Source: DASWOJ01 sp964242415 | Lineage (GTDB): Bacteria; Pseudomonadota; Alphaproteobacteria; Acetobacterales; Acetobacteraceae | Length of the DNA: 64,000 nt | Direction of reading: 5' to 3' | NCBI GenBank assembly: GCA_964242415.1 | Contig: CAXTAT010000002.1 | Coordinates: 186,001-250,000 of the forward strand | Part shown: one piece after another, positions 52,836 through 60,922 of the stretch | Position numbering within the stretch: the first letter of the stretch is position 1 | How the letters are laid out: each line of letters begins with the position of its first letter | Translations under genes and position numbers: made by a program | The notes under the pieces: generated by a model | Told to the model about the DNA's origin: nothing | Databases searched by the model: none | What the model saw: only the letters and a program-made list of their open reading frames with translations

Positions 52836-54092
52836 TCATGGGACTCCCCGCTGGCGCAGCCCGGCGCCGGAACGCGCCCGCCGTGCCTCGGCGCCAGCCC
52901 GCCAGTTCAAGACCGCCCCCGCGACCATGAGGGCGGACGTGCACAGGAATACCGCGCGCATCCCGAACCGGCCGCCGACGAAGCCGCCGAACAGCGGTCC
53001 GATGACCTGCCCCGCATACTGCGCCGAGATCGAGTAGCCCAGCACCTGCCCCGCGATGCCGTCCGGCACGCTCTGCCGGATCACCGCGGCGATGCAGGGT
53101 AGCAGGCCGCCCAGCGACAGCCCCATCAGGAAGCGCAGGCCCACAAGCTGCCAGCTCGCGGTGACGAAGGCTTGGGGCAACAGCAGCAGGCCGGACACCA
53201 GCAGCCCGCCGACCACCACGTTCCAGTGCCCGACCCGGTCCGCCAGCCGGCCCAGGCGGGAGGCCGACAGGATGCTGCCCAGGGCGCCCGTCGCCATCAC
53301 CACGCCGGATACGGCCGTCACCTGGTCCGCCTGGCGCACGAGCTGCTGCACGTAAACCGTGATGATCGGCTCGATGGACATATTGGCCACCAGAAGCAGC
53401 AGCCCGGTGACCAGCATGGCGACGACCGGGCGCTTGTCGGGGACCGCCGCCCAGCCGCCCCCAGCCGCCGCCCGGGCCTTCGGCGGACGCCGGCGCTCCT
53501 TCACCAGGAACAGCGTGGCCAGGAACGCGGTGAAGATGACGGCGCCGGCGAGGAAGAACGTGTTGCGGATGCCGATCAGCGGCGGCAGCATCCCGCCGAC
53601 CAGCGGCCCCGCCAGGTTGCCCGCCATGATGCCGGCCGACAGCGTGCCGAGCGCCCAGCCCGAGCGCTCCCGCGGCGTCTGCGTCGCCACCAGCACCATC
53701 GAGCCCGACGCATACCCGCCCAGCAGTCCCGCCAGCAGCCGCAGCAGCACGAGGTGCCACACGCTGTCCGACAGCCCGATCAGCGACATCGACACCGCCA
53801 TGCCGAGGCTGGCGCGGATCAGCATCAGCTTGCGCCCATACCGGTCGGCGAGGTGGCCCCACAGCGGCGCCACCAGCCCGGCGCTGAGAAACGTCGCGCC
53901 ATAGGCCACGCCGGACCACTGCACGATGGCGGCCGGGTCCTTGACGCCGAGTTCCTCGACATACAGCGGCAGGAACGGCTGCAACTGGGTCATCGCCGCG
54001 ATGGTGGTGAACGAGCCGAATGCGCAGACCCAAAGGTTCCGCTGCCAGTGCGGATCGTGGGTGAGGTCCTCGGCCGGCGTGGCGCTGGTCAT
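52836..54092 (-). CDS. MFS multidrug-type exporter
   Basis: A 418-residue transporter with 12 predicted helices. It has the MFS loop motif GHLADRYGRKLML after helix 2 and again GRLADRVGHWNVVV in the second half, as in the DHA1 drug:proton antiporters (TetA/Bmr-like). ATG at 54092 is chosen; the open frame extends further upstream through sequence without homology. Substrate unknown. A single gene. Confidence 0.85.
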   Translation of the reverse strand: MTSATPAEDLTHDPHWQRNLWVCAFGSFTTIAAMTQLQPFLPLYVEELGVKDPAAIVQWSGVAYGATFLSAGLVAPLWGHLADRYGRKLMLIRASLGMAVSMSLIGLSDSVWHLVLLRLLAGLLGGYASGSMVLVATQTPRERSGWALGTLSAGIMAGNLAGPLVGGMLPPLIGIRNTFFLAGAVIFTAFLATLFLVKERRRPPKARAAAGGGWAAVPDKRPVVAMLVTGLLLLVANMSIEPIITVYVQQLVRQADQVTAVSGVVMATGALGSILSASRLGRLADRVGHWNVVVGGLLVSGLLLLPQAFVTASWQLVGLRFLMGLSLGGLLPCIAAVIRQSVPDGIAGQVLGYSISAQYAGQVIGPLFGGFVGGRFGMRAVFLCTSALMVAGAVLNWRAGAEARRARSGAGLRQRGVP

Positions 54093-54444
54093 GGGTGATG
54101 CTGGATGCTGAAGCCTGGCGCCCTCGCAGCCTCGTTGCGGTTTCGTCTCAAGATCCATTTCCTTATTTTTCCCCGTTGATTGGTTGGGGGAAGGCACCCG
54201 CCACCGTTCCGGATTTTCCGCGGTTGGCATGGGGCCGCCAGCAGCAGACGGCAATCGGCGGCGTGACCGTGCAGTGGCGCCCCGCCCATGAACATCCTGA
54301 ACGCCTGAAATGATCCGGCCTGACAAATTCAAATCGTTCTTAACGTAGCCTTAAGTTTATCCACATGACGGATGCTGTTAATGTATCCTCAGATTCTAGG
54401 CCACAATCGCGGTGCAACCGCAACCTAGCGGCAAGAGGTCAGTC
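54093..54444. other. AT-richer intergenic region
   Basis: No gene is supported. The part from 54300 to 54400 is markedly AT-rich for this genome and contains CTTAA-N7-TTAAG (54339-54355), a small inverted repeat that may belong to the promoter of the small membrane protein at 54445. Confidence 0.4.
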
Positions 54445-54756
54445 ATGACTCAACTCGAAATGTCCAGCTCAGAACAGAAAATCCAGGCTTTCAGGGATCG
54501 CTTCCAAGGCGAGGGTGACCACCGCCCACGCGAGTATGAGGACCGCCGACGCCCAGGACGGTTGGATCACGTCAACCCGAACTTGGTTCCGCTCCTGTGC
54601 GGCGCGGCAGTACCCCGCCGGCTGCTAGGCGATGAAATAGACCAGCCCTATGGTCTGAAACATGCGATGCCCATGCTCGGGATTGCGGTCAGCGTGATCC
54701 TGAGCATTCCGCTGTGGGGTGTCCTTGGCCTTGTGGCTTGGGCCATAGTTCGCTGA
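54445..54756 (+). CDS. Small membrane protein, paralogue of the one at 28882
   Basis: A 103-residue protein: a charged N-terminal half (residues 1-35), the block RRRPGRLDHVNPNLVPLL (near 34-51), a linker, and one C-terminal membrane helix (LGIAVSVILSIPLWGVLGLVAWAIV). The minus-strand protein at 28882-29160 shares the block and topology. An AAGAGG ribosome site precedes ATG 54445. The conserved arginine/proline block ahead of a single helix suggests a cytoplasmic docking segment, but the function is unknown. Good promoter-like AT-rich sequence upstream supports a real gene. Confidence 0.75.
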   Translation: MTQLEMSSSEQKIQAFRDRFQGEGDHRPREYEDRRRPGRLDHVNPNLVPLLCGAAVPRRLLGDEIDQPYGLKHAMPMLGIAVSVILSIPLWGVLGLVAWAIVR

Positions 54757-54830
54757 GGCCCGCCAGGGGTCCGCAGCGGCCCCGGTTAGGTCCGCTACAA
54801 CCCTCATCCTGCCGCTAAATCATTAAAAGA

Positions 54831-54906
54831 TGGTGGAGCCGAGCGGGATCGAACCGCTGACCTCCTGAATGCCATTCAGGCGCTCTCCCAACTGAGCTAC
54901 GGCCCC
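54831..54906 (-). tRNA. tRNA-Ala (GGC anticodon)
   Basis: A 76-nt cloverleaf read on the minus strand: acceptor GGGGCCG paired with CGGCTCC (one G-U-type mismatch tolerated), D-arm GCTCAGTTGGGAGAGC, anticodon arm CCTGA-ATGGCAT-TCAGG with anticodon GGC, TpsiC arm AGCGG-TTCGATC-CCGCT, and an encoded terminal CCA. It lies between the small membrane protein and the PrpD gene and shows no integrase or attachment-site duplication nearby. Confidence 0.97.
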
Positions 54907-54947
54907 GCCTTGGGAGGCGCGTCCTTACACCCGCCCGCCGCCGCGGA

Positions 54948-56456
54948 TCAAGCCCCTGCCGCGCCCGCCCGCCCGATCTCGCCCGCATCCGGCAGGTCCC
55001 ACGCCGCCCAGCATAGGTCCATCAGCCGCCGAGTCTGCGCCGTGGGCAGGATCTCCTCCGCCAGCCCGGCAAACTTGTCTTCCAGTTGCGCGTCCGTCAT
55101 CGGACTCAGTTGGCTGCCCACCGCGTGCTCGATGAACTGGTGCAGCTTGCGGCCGTCGGTCAGGGTGATGGTCATGTCCACCTGGTCCGGCTTGATCGCC
55201 GGGTCGATGGTGACTGTCACCCGCTTGCGGACCGCGACCACGAGGGGGTCGGCCACCGCGCGGTCGGTGAACGCCTGCTCCCCGGCACGCCCGGTCACCA
55301 GCGCCACCGCGACCGCGTGGTAGATGCTGAACTTGCCCTCCAGCCCGGCCCGCGGGTCGGCCTTGCCCATCAGGTTCAGCACCAGCGGATGCACCCGCAG
55401 ATCGACCGCCTGGATCGCCTCCGGCCGCAGCGCGTTGGCCGAGCGCAACTGGATCGCCGCGTCAATGGCCGGGTGGGCGACGATGCCGCAGGCGAACGGC
55501 TTGTAAGTGTTCAGCGCCAGCTCGTAATGCTCGCCCAGGCCATCGACCACCTCCGCCCAGTCATGCCGGGTGCTGAGCGCCTGGCCCCAGCCGTCGAAGC
55601 CCTCGATGGCGACCTCGGACGCGGTGAAGCCCTGCTGCGCCAGCAGCGCCGACACCATGCCGTTCTGCGCGGCGCGGCCGGGGTGGAAGCTTTTGGTGTC
55701 GGACCCGAACTGCACCTTCAGCCCCACCGGCTGCGACGCCGCCAGGCCGAGCGCCCAGGTCATGCGCTGCTCGTCCAGGTGCAGCAGGCGGCCCATGGCG
55801 GCGGCGGCGCCGAACACCCCGGTCGATCCCGTGATGTGCCAGCCCATCGCGTAGTGCTCGGGGAACACCGAGTTGCCCATGCGGCACTCGACCTCGCAGC
55901 CCAGCACGAGGGCGTTCATCAACTCGGCGCCGGGGGTCGGGTGGTGCTCGGCCCAGGCGAGCACGGCGGAGGCGACGGGGCCGGCCGGGTGGATGATGGT
56001 GCGCAGGTGGGTGTCGTCGAAGTCCAGCACATGCGAGCTGATGCCGTTCACCAGCGCGGCGTGCAAGGCGTCCATGCGCTCCTTGCGGCCGAACAGGCTG
56101 GATTGCGCGGGTCCGGAGAACGGGGCCAGCGCGGCGGCGGCATGGGTGGGGGCGCCCTGCTGCGAGCCGCCGACCGCGCAGCCGACCCAGTTGAGCAGGG
56201 TGCGGGCGGCCTCCTTGCGGACGGGGGCGGGGACTTGCTCGATGGGGGCGGTGGCGACGTAGCGGGCCAGGATTCGGGTGACGGGCACGGGTGGCGGTCC
56301 CTTCGGGGCGGCGCCGGGCGGGGCGGCAGGTGGGGTGGCGGGTTGGGCCGCAGCAGCTTGGGCCGCAACAGGCTGGGCCGCGGCGGGATCGGCGGCGAGG
56401 ACGGCGGCGATCCCGGCGGAGGTGCGGAGCAGGCTGCGGCGTTCGATCTCGGCCAT
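54948..56456 (-). CDS. MmgE/PrpD-family protein with Tat-type signal
   Basis: A 502-residue protein of the 2-methylcitrate dehydratase/immune-responsive-gene-1 family (GISSHVLDFDDTH; HPAGPVASAVLAWAE; GCEVECRMG; AMGWHITGSTGVFGAAAAMGRLLHLD; KPFACGIVAHPAIDAA). The N-terminus ERRSLLRTSAGIAAVLA is a twin-arginine export signal, unusual because PrpD itself is cytoplasmic. It is followed by an Ala/Gln/Pro linker made of a 15-nt unit repeated three times in the DNA (56343-56387). No methylcitrate-cycle genes are nearby, so it is probably an exported lyase/dehydratase of unknown substrate. ATG at 56456 chosen to give the signal peptide. Confidence 0.88.
   Translation of the reverse strand: MAEIERRSLLRTSAGIAAVLAADPAAAQPVAAQAAAAQPATPPAAPPGAAPKGPPPVPVTRILARYVATAPIEQVPAPVRKEAARTLLNWVGCAVGGSQQGAPTHAAAALAPFSGPAQSSLFGRKERMDALHAALVNGISSHVLDFDDTHLRTIIHPAGPVASAVLAWAEHHPTPGAELMNALVLGCEVECRMGNSVFPEHYAMGWHITGSTGVFGAAAAMGRLLHLDEQRMTWALGLAASQPVGLKVQFGSDTKSFHPGRAAQNGMVSALLAQQGFTASEVAIEGFDGWGQALSTRHDWAEVVDGLGEHYELALNTYKPFACGIVAHPAIDAAIQLRSANALRPEAIQAVDLRVHPLVLNLMGKADPRAGLEGKFSIYHAVAVALVTGRAGEQAFTDRAVADPLVVAVRKRVTVTIDPAIKPDQVDMTITLTDGRKLHQFIEHAVGSQLSPMTDAQLEDKFAGLAEEILPTAQTRRLMDLCWAAWDLPDAGEIGRAGAAGA
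56343..56387 (-). repeat. Triplicated 15-nt unit in the PrpD-like gene
   Basis: TTGGGCCGCAGCAGC, TTGGGCCGCAACAGG and CTGGGCCGCGGCGGG follow each other head to tail (plus-strand reading). They encode the Ala/Gln-rich linker after the signal peptide. Confidence 0.75.
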
Positions 56457-56807
56457 CTGGCATTTCCCTGTGAGCGTTGCAGCCAGCCTAACGGGCGCCG
56501 CCCGGCCTGGCGAGGCGGCGGCTGCAGGGGCCGGTGGTCCAGCAGCAGCGGAGCCGGATTCCTGCTTCGGCGCACACCTGCGCGACCTGTCGAGCGGCCT
56601 TGGCAAGCTGCAGCCGCTCGACGACAGGTACGGCACGGTGCCCTGGACCACCGCCCGCGACGTGCTGGCCCATGGCGCATGACCGCCCGGCTGGTCAATC
56701 CATAAGCCTGGTCGATCCATAAGAACGGGCGACCATGACCCACGGCGGGACTCTCGCCTGGCAGGGTCGAACCTTGTAGGCTTGGCCGCGAACAGCAGGG
56801 TCCGGCA
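56457..56807. other. Intergenic region
   Basis: No gene is supported. A near-repeat of ATCCATAAG with flanking bases occurs at about 56694-56722. Promoters for the divergent PrpD-like gene and the PhaR-like gene should lie here but were not recognised. Confidence 0.35.
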
Positions 56808-56993
56808 ATGTCAGACGCATCGGCAAGCGCCCCGGTCATCATCCGCCGCTACGCCCGCAGCAGGCTGTATGACGCCGCACACGGGCAGTACGTCTCGTTG
56901 GAAACGCTGCGTCTCTGGCAGGCGCGCGGCGTGGCGTTCACCATCCTCGATGCCGAGGACGGGACGGACGTGACGCGCGTCCAGCTGGCGTAG
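56808..56993 (+). CDS. Stand-alone PhaR-type (PHB/PHA accumulation regulator) DNA-binding domain
   Basis: A 61-residue protein consisting of only the N-terminal domain of PhaR/PhbF regulators: IIRRYARSRLYDAAHGQYVSLETLRLW, then VAFTILDAEDGTDVTR, matching the pattern IxKYANRRLYDTxxSxYVTLxDL. Full-length PhaR is about 190 residues and has a second domain for granule binding, absent here. The stop is followed by 49 nt and the cysD start, so it may be co-transcribed with the sulfate genes. It may compete with full PhaR for DNA or regulate the cys operon (inference). Confidence 0.75.
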   Translation: MSDASASAPVIIRRYARSRLYDAAHGQYVSLETLRLWQARGVAFTILDAEDGTDVTRVQLA

Positions 56994-57042
56994 AGGCCGG
57001 TGCGCCAGCCGCCCCGAAGCACACTCAACCCGTGAGCAACCG

Positions 57043-57837
57043 ATGACCGACCTGGACCAGCTCGAAGCGCAGAGCATCTTCATCCTGCGCGAGGCCTACC
57101 ATCGCCTGCGCCCGCTCGCCCTGTTGTGGTCGCTGGGCAAGGACAGCAACGTGCTGGTCTGGCTGGCGCGCAAGGCGTTCCTCGGCCGGGTGCCGTTCCC
57201 GGTGCTGCACGTGGACACCGGCAAGAAGTTCCCCGAGATGTATGCCTTCCGCGACGAGTACTCCGTCAAGTGGGGCCTGGACCTGCACGTCGGCGCCTGC
57301 CCCCCGGTCGAGGACATCGACCCCAGCCTGCCGCCCAACGCCCGCAGCGCCGCCCGCAAGTCTGCCGGCCTCGCCGCCTTAATCGAGCAGCGGCGCCTGG
57401 CCGGCGTCATCGCCGGCATACGCCGCGACGAGCAGGCCACCCGCGCCAAGGAGCGCGTGTTCAGCCCGCGCGGCGCCAGCCACCGCTGGGACGTGCGCAA
57501 CCAGCCGCCCGAGTTCTGGGACCAGTTCGCCACCCCCGCCGAACCCGGCGCCCACGTCCGCGTGCATCCCTTGCTCGCCTGGCGCGAGATCGACATCTGG
57601 CGCTACATCCAGCGCGAGGGCATCCCGGTGGTGGGCCTGTACTTCAGCCGGGACGGCCAGCGCTACCGCTCGCTCGGCGACCACGACATCACCAACCCGG
57701 TGCCCAGCCTGGCCAGCACCATCCCCGAGATCCTGGCCGAGCTGCGCAGCACCCGCGAGCCGGAGCGGGCCGGGCGCGCGATGGATAACGAGACGGAGGA
57801 CGCCTTCGAGCGCCTGCGCGTGACGGGATACCTGTGA
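57043..57837 (+). CDS. cysD: Sulfate adenylyltransferase small subunit
   Basis: A 264-residue PAPS-reductase/ATP-sulfurylase family protein that makes adenosine-5'-phosphosulfate from sulfate and ATP together with CysN. It has LLWSLGKDSNVLVWLARKAF (the PP-loop, with LGKDS in place of the usual SGKDS), FPVLHVDTGKKFPEMYAFRD, VIAGIRRDEQATRAKERVFSPR and the C-terminal SLGDHDITNPV...DNETEDAFERLRVTGYL. The C-terminus is shorter than in enterobacterial CysD by about 40 residues. Its stop overlaps the cysNC start by 4 nt. Confidence 0.95.
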   Translation: MTDLDQLEAQSIFILREAYHRLRPLALLWSLGKDSNVLVWLARKAFLGRVPFPVLHVDTGKKFPEMYAFRDEYSVKWGLDLHVGACPPVEDIDPSLPPNARSAARKSAGLAALIEQRRLAGVIAGIRRDEQATRAKERVFSPRGASHRWDVRNQPPEFWDQFATPAEPGAHVRVHPLLAWREIDIWRYIQREGIPVVGLYFSRDGQRYRSLGDHDITNPVPSLASTIPEILAELRSTREPERAGRAMDNETEDAFERLRVTGYL

Positions 57838-59780
57838 TGAACATGGTGCTTCCCATCGCCACCCTGACGGACGACGATGCCGGGATGGACAACCTGGCGT
57901 TGAACGACACCCGCGCGCATGAGGACGAGCAGTCCACCCGCATCGTCATCGTGGGCCACGTGGACCACGGCAAGAGCACCCTGATCGGCCGCCTGCTGCA
58001 CGACACCGGCAACCTGCCGGAGGGCCGCATGGACGCGGCCCTGGCCAGCAGCGCGCGCCGGGGCCTGAAGGTCGAGTGGTCGTTCCTGCTCGACAGCCTG
58101 CAGGCCGAGCGCGACCAGGGCGTGACCATCGACAGCACACGCCTGCCCTTCGTGCTGGACGGGCGGCCGTTCGTGATCGTCGATGCGCCGGGCCACCGGC
58201 AGTTCCTGCGCAACATGGTGACGGGCGCGGCCGGGGCGGCGGCGGCGGTGCTGGTGGTCGATGCCGCGGAGGGCGTGCAGGACCAGACCCGGCGCCATGC
58301 CGTGCTGCTGCGGCTGATCGGCGTGCGCCATGTGATCGTGCTGCTGAACAAGGCGGACCTGCTGGACTTCGACCCCGTGCGCGTCGGGGCCGCCACCCGC
58401 GCCATCACCGAGCTGTTGGAGCAGTTGGAGATCAGCCCCTCCGCGGTCATCCCGGCCTCGGCCCGGCACGGCGACAACGTGTCCAGCCGGTCCCCGCGCA
58501 CCCCCTGGTATCATGGCCCCACGCTGACCAAGGCGCTGTCCGTCGTGCCGCCGCTGCCGTCCCGCGCCGACCGGCCGCTGCGGCTGCCGGTGCAGGACGT
58601 GTACCGCCAGGGCGACGAGCGCGTGGTGGTCGGCCGCATCGAGGGCGGGCGCATCGCGGCCGGCGACGAGGTCGTGATCGGCGCGCAAGGGGCGGTGGCG
58701 ACGGTGGCCGCCCTCAAGGGCTGGCCGGTGGATGGCGCGCAGCAGGCTGCGGCCGGGCAGTCGGTCGCGCTGACCCTGGCGCCCGAGGTGGTGGTGGTGC
58801 GCGGCGACCTGCTGCACGCCGCCGCCCACCCGCCGCTGCGCGCCGCCCGCATCCGCGCCCGGCTGTTCTGGCTGCGGCAGGAGCCGCTGCGCGCCGGCGA
58901 GAGCTTCCGGCTGCGGCTGTCCACCGCCGAGCATGCGGTGACGGTGGCGGCGATCACCTCGGTCGTGCGGATCGACGACCTGACGGACCAGCCGGCCGAC
59001 CATGTGCCGCCGGAGGGGTTTGCCGAGGTGGTGCTGGCCGCCAGCGAGAGCATCCTGTTCGACCCGTTCGAGCCGGGCGCCTTGGGCGGGCGGGGGGTGC
59101 TGGTGGACATCCATCAGCGCATCGTCGGCGGCGCGCCGCTGATCGGGCCGGCGGCGTTGGCTCCGTCGGGGCGCTCGGTGTTCCCGGTGGACAGCGCCGT
59201 CACCTTGGCGGAGCGGGCGCAGGCCAAGCGGCACACCGGCGGCGTATTCTGGCTGACGGGCCTGCCCGGTGCTGGGAAGAGCACCGTGGCGCGGGCAGCG
59301 GAGGCGCTGCTGTTCCGCCGGGGCGTGGATGCGGTGGTGCTGGATGGGGACACGCTGCGGGCGCGGCTGTGCAGCGACCTGGGGTTCTCACCGGAGGATC
59401 GGCGGGAGAACGTGCGCCGCGCCGCCGTCGTCGCCCGGCTGATGGCGGATGCCGGGCAGGTGGTGCTGGTGGCGCTGATCTCCCCCAAGGCGGAGGACCG
59501 CGCGATGGCCCGGCAGTTGGGCGGCGAGGAATTTCGGGAGGTGTTCGTGGCGGCGGACCCGGCGGTGTGCGAGGCGCGGGACCCCAAGGGCCTGTATGCC
59601 GCGGCGCGCGCCGGGCGGCTGCCGGGCTTCACGGGGGTAGGCGCGCCGTATGACGTGCCGGAGGCGCCGGACCTGGTGGTGGACACCGGCGATGCCGCGG
59701 TGGGCAGCAGCGCGGAGCGGCTGGCGGCATATGTTACGGGCGTGGTGGGCCTGCCAGGGCTGACAGCGCGTGTCGGCTGA
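57834..59780 (+). CDS. cysNC: Bifunctional sulfate adenylyltransferase large subunit / APS kinase
   Basis: A 648-residue CysN-CysC fusion (NodQ type). The N-terminal GTPase (residues about 30-440) has GHVDHGKSTLIGRLLHDTGNLPEG, DAPGHRQFLRNMVTGA and NKADLLD. It drives sulfate activation by CysD. The C-terminal kinase (about 465-645) has Walker A GLPGAGKSTVARA and phosphorylates APS to PAPS; its FSPEDRRENVRR segment is typical. The first 35 residues before the G domain are acidic and variable. It is followed by a composite inverted repeat and then the sulfate transporter genes. Confidence 0.95.
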   Translation: MMNMVLPIATLTDDDAGMDNLALNDTRAHEDEQSTRIVIVGHVDHGKSTLIGRLLHDTGNLPEGRMDAALASSARRGLKVEWSFLLDSLQAERDQGVTIDSTRLPFVLDGRPFVIVDAPGHRQFLRNMVTGAAGAAAAVLVVDAAEGVQDQTRRHAVLLRLIGVRHVIVLLNKADLLDFDPVRVGAATRAITELLEQLEISPSAVIPASARHGDNVSSRSPRTPWYHGPTLTKALSVVPPLPSRADRPLRLPVQDVYRQGDERVVVGRIEGGRIAAGDEVVIGAQGAVATVAALKGWPVDGAQQAAAGQSVALTLAPEVVVVRGDLLHAAAHPPLRAARIRARLFWLRQEPLRAGESFRLRLSTAEHAVTVAAITSVVRIDDLTDQPADHVPPEGFAEVVLAASESILFDPFEPGALGGRGVLVDIHQRIVGGAPLIGPAALAPSGRSVFPVDSAVTLAERAQAKRHTGGVFWLTGLPGAGKSTVARAAEALLFRRGVDAVVLDGDTLRARLCSDLGFSPEDRRENVRRAAVVARLMADAGQVVLVALISPKAEDRAMARQLGGEEFREVFVAADPAVCEARDPKGLYAAARAGRLPGFTGVGAPYDVPEAPDLVVDTGDAAVGSSAERLAAYVTGVVGLPGLTARVG

Positions 59781-59797
59781 TGGGGTGCTGTCCTTCT

Positions 59798-59940
59798 CCC
59801 TCTCCCTACGGGAGAGGGCCGGGGTGAGGGGGCGGGCAAGCGCGGTGCTTGGCCAGGACAGGCCCGGTTCCCCAGGCAACCTACGGTCCCGGCTCCACGG
59901 CAAGACCCCCTCACCTCGGCCCTCTCCCGGAGGGAGAGGG
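59798..59940. repeat. Composite inverted repeat between cysNC and the sulfate-binding protein gene
   Basis: Two hairpins with identical arms, CCCTCTCCC-TAC-GGGAGAGGG (59798-59818) and CCCTCTCCC-GGA-GGGAGAGGG (59920-59940), flank an outer inverted repeat GGTGAGGGGG (59823-59832) and CCCCCTCACC (59906-59915). It looks like a bipartite extragenic palindromic element. The right hairpin contains the purine-rich ribosome site of the next gene. Confidence 0.85.
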
Positions 59941-59946
59941 AGAAGC

Positions 59947-60921
59947 ATGTTCCTGCTGCTGCTCCTGCTTGCGCCTGCGGCCCACGCTGAGACCACGCTG
60001 TTGAACGTGTCCTACGACCCGACGCGCGAGCTGTTCACCGCCATCAACCCGGCCTTCGCCAGGGCCTGGCACGCCCAGACCGGCCAGGACGTGCAAATCC
60101 GCGCCAGCCACGGCGGCTCCGGCGCGCAGGCCCGGGCGGTGATCGACGGGCTGGAGGCCGATGTCGTGACGCTCGCCCTGCAGCCGGACATCGACGCCAT
60201 CACCGAGCACGGCGGGGCCGTGGCGCCGGGCTGGCGGGACCGGCTGCCGAACCGGGCGGTGCCCTACACCAGCACCATCGTGTTCCTCGTCCGCCACGGC
60301 AACCCCAAGGGCATCCACGACTGGCCGGACCTGGTGCATCCCGGCGTCAGCGTCATCACCCCCAACCCGAAGACCTCCGGCGGCGCGCGCTGGTCCTACT
60401 TGGCCGCCTGGGGCTGGGCGCAGCGGGCCGGCGGCCCTGACGCGGCACGGGCCTACGTGGCAGCCCTGTACAAGCACGTCCCCATCCTGGACACCGGCGC
60501 CCGCGGCAGCACCATCACCTTCGCCCAGCGCAACCAGGGCGACGTGCTGATCGCCTGGGAGGACGAAGCCAACCTCGCCGTCCGCCGCATGGCCCGCGCC
60601 GGGCTGGAGATCGTGCGGCCGTCCGCCACCATCGTCGCCGAACCCGTGGCGGCGGTGGTGGACCGGGTGGTGGACCACCGCGGCACCCGCGCCGTGGCCG
60701 ACGCCTACCTGCGTTTCCTGTGGACGCCGGAGGGGCAGGAGATTGCGGCGCAGCACTTCCTCCGCCCGCAGGACCCGGCCGTGCTGGCCCGGCACGCGGA
60801 CCTGTTCCCGCCGGTTGCGACCTTCACCGTGGCCGACACCTTCGGAAGCTGGCCCGAGGTGCAGCGCACGCACTTCGCCGATGGCGGGGTGTTCGACCAG
60901 CTCTACAAGCCGGGCCAGTAG
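59947..60921 (+). CDS. Sulfate/thiosulfate ABC transporter, binding protein
   Basis: A 324-residue periplasmic binding protein of the Sbp/CysP family. It has a short signal peptide (FLLLLLLAPAAHA), then LLNVSYDPTRELFTAINPAFARAW, SHGGSGAQARAV, ALQPDIDAI, VFLVRHGNPKGIHDWPDL, SVITPNPKTSGGARWSYLAAWGWA and the C-terminal VADTFGSWPEVQRTHFADGGVFDQLY, all family hallmarks. The start at 59947 is very close to the right end of the palindromic element, whose GGAGGGAG arm serves as ribosome site. First gene of the transporter set. Confidence 0.94.
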   Translation: MFLLLLLLAPAAHAETTLLNVSYDPTRELFTAINPAFARAWHAQTGQDVQIRASHGGSGAQARAVIDGLEADVVTLALQPDIDAITEHGGAVAPGWRDRLPNRAVPYTSTIVFLVRHGNPKGIHDWPDLVHPGVSVITPNPKTSGGARWSYLAAWGWAQRAGGPDAARAYVAALYKHVPILDTGARGSTITFAQRNQGDVLIAWEDEANLAVRRMARAGLEIVRPSATIVAEPVAAVVDRVVDHRGTRAVADAYLRFLWTPEGQEIAAQHFLRPQDPAVLARHADLFPPVATFTVADTFGSWPEVQRTHFADGGVFDQLYKPGQ

Positions 60922-60922
60922 G

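Noticed and set aside
54831..54906. tRNA-Ala as an integration site for a mobile island
   Set aside because: No integrase gene and no repeated tRNA 3' end were seen on either side.
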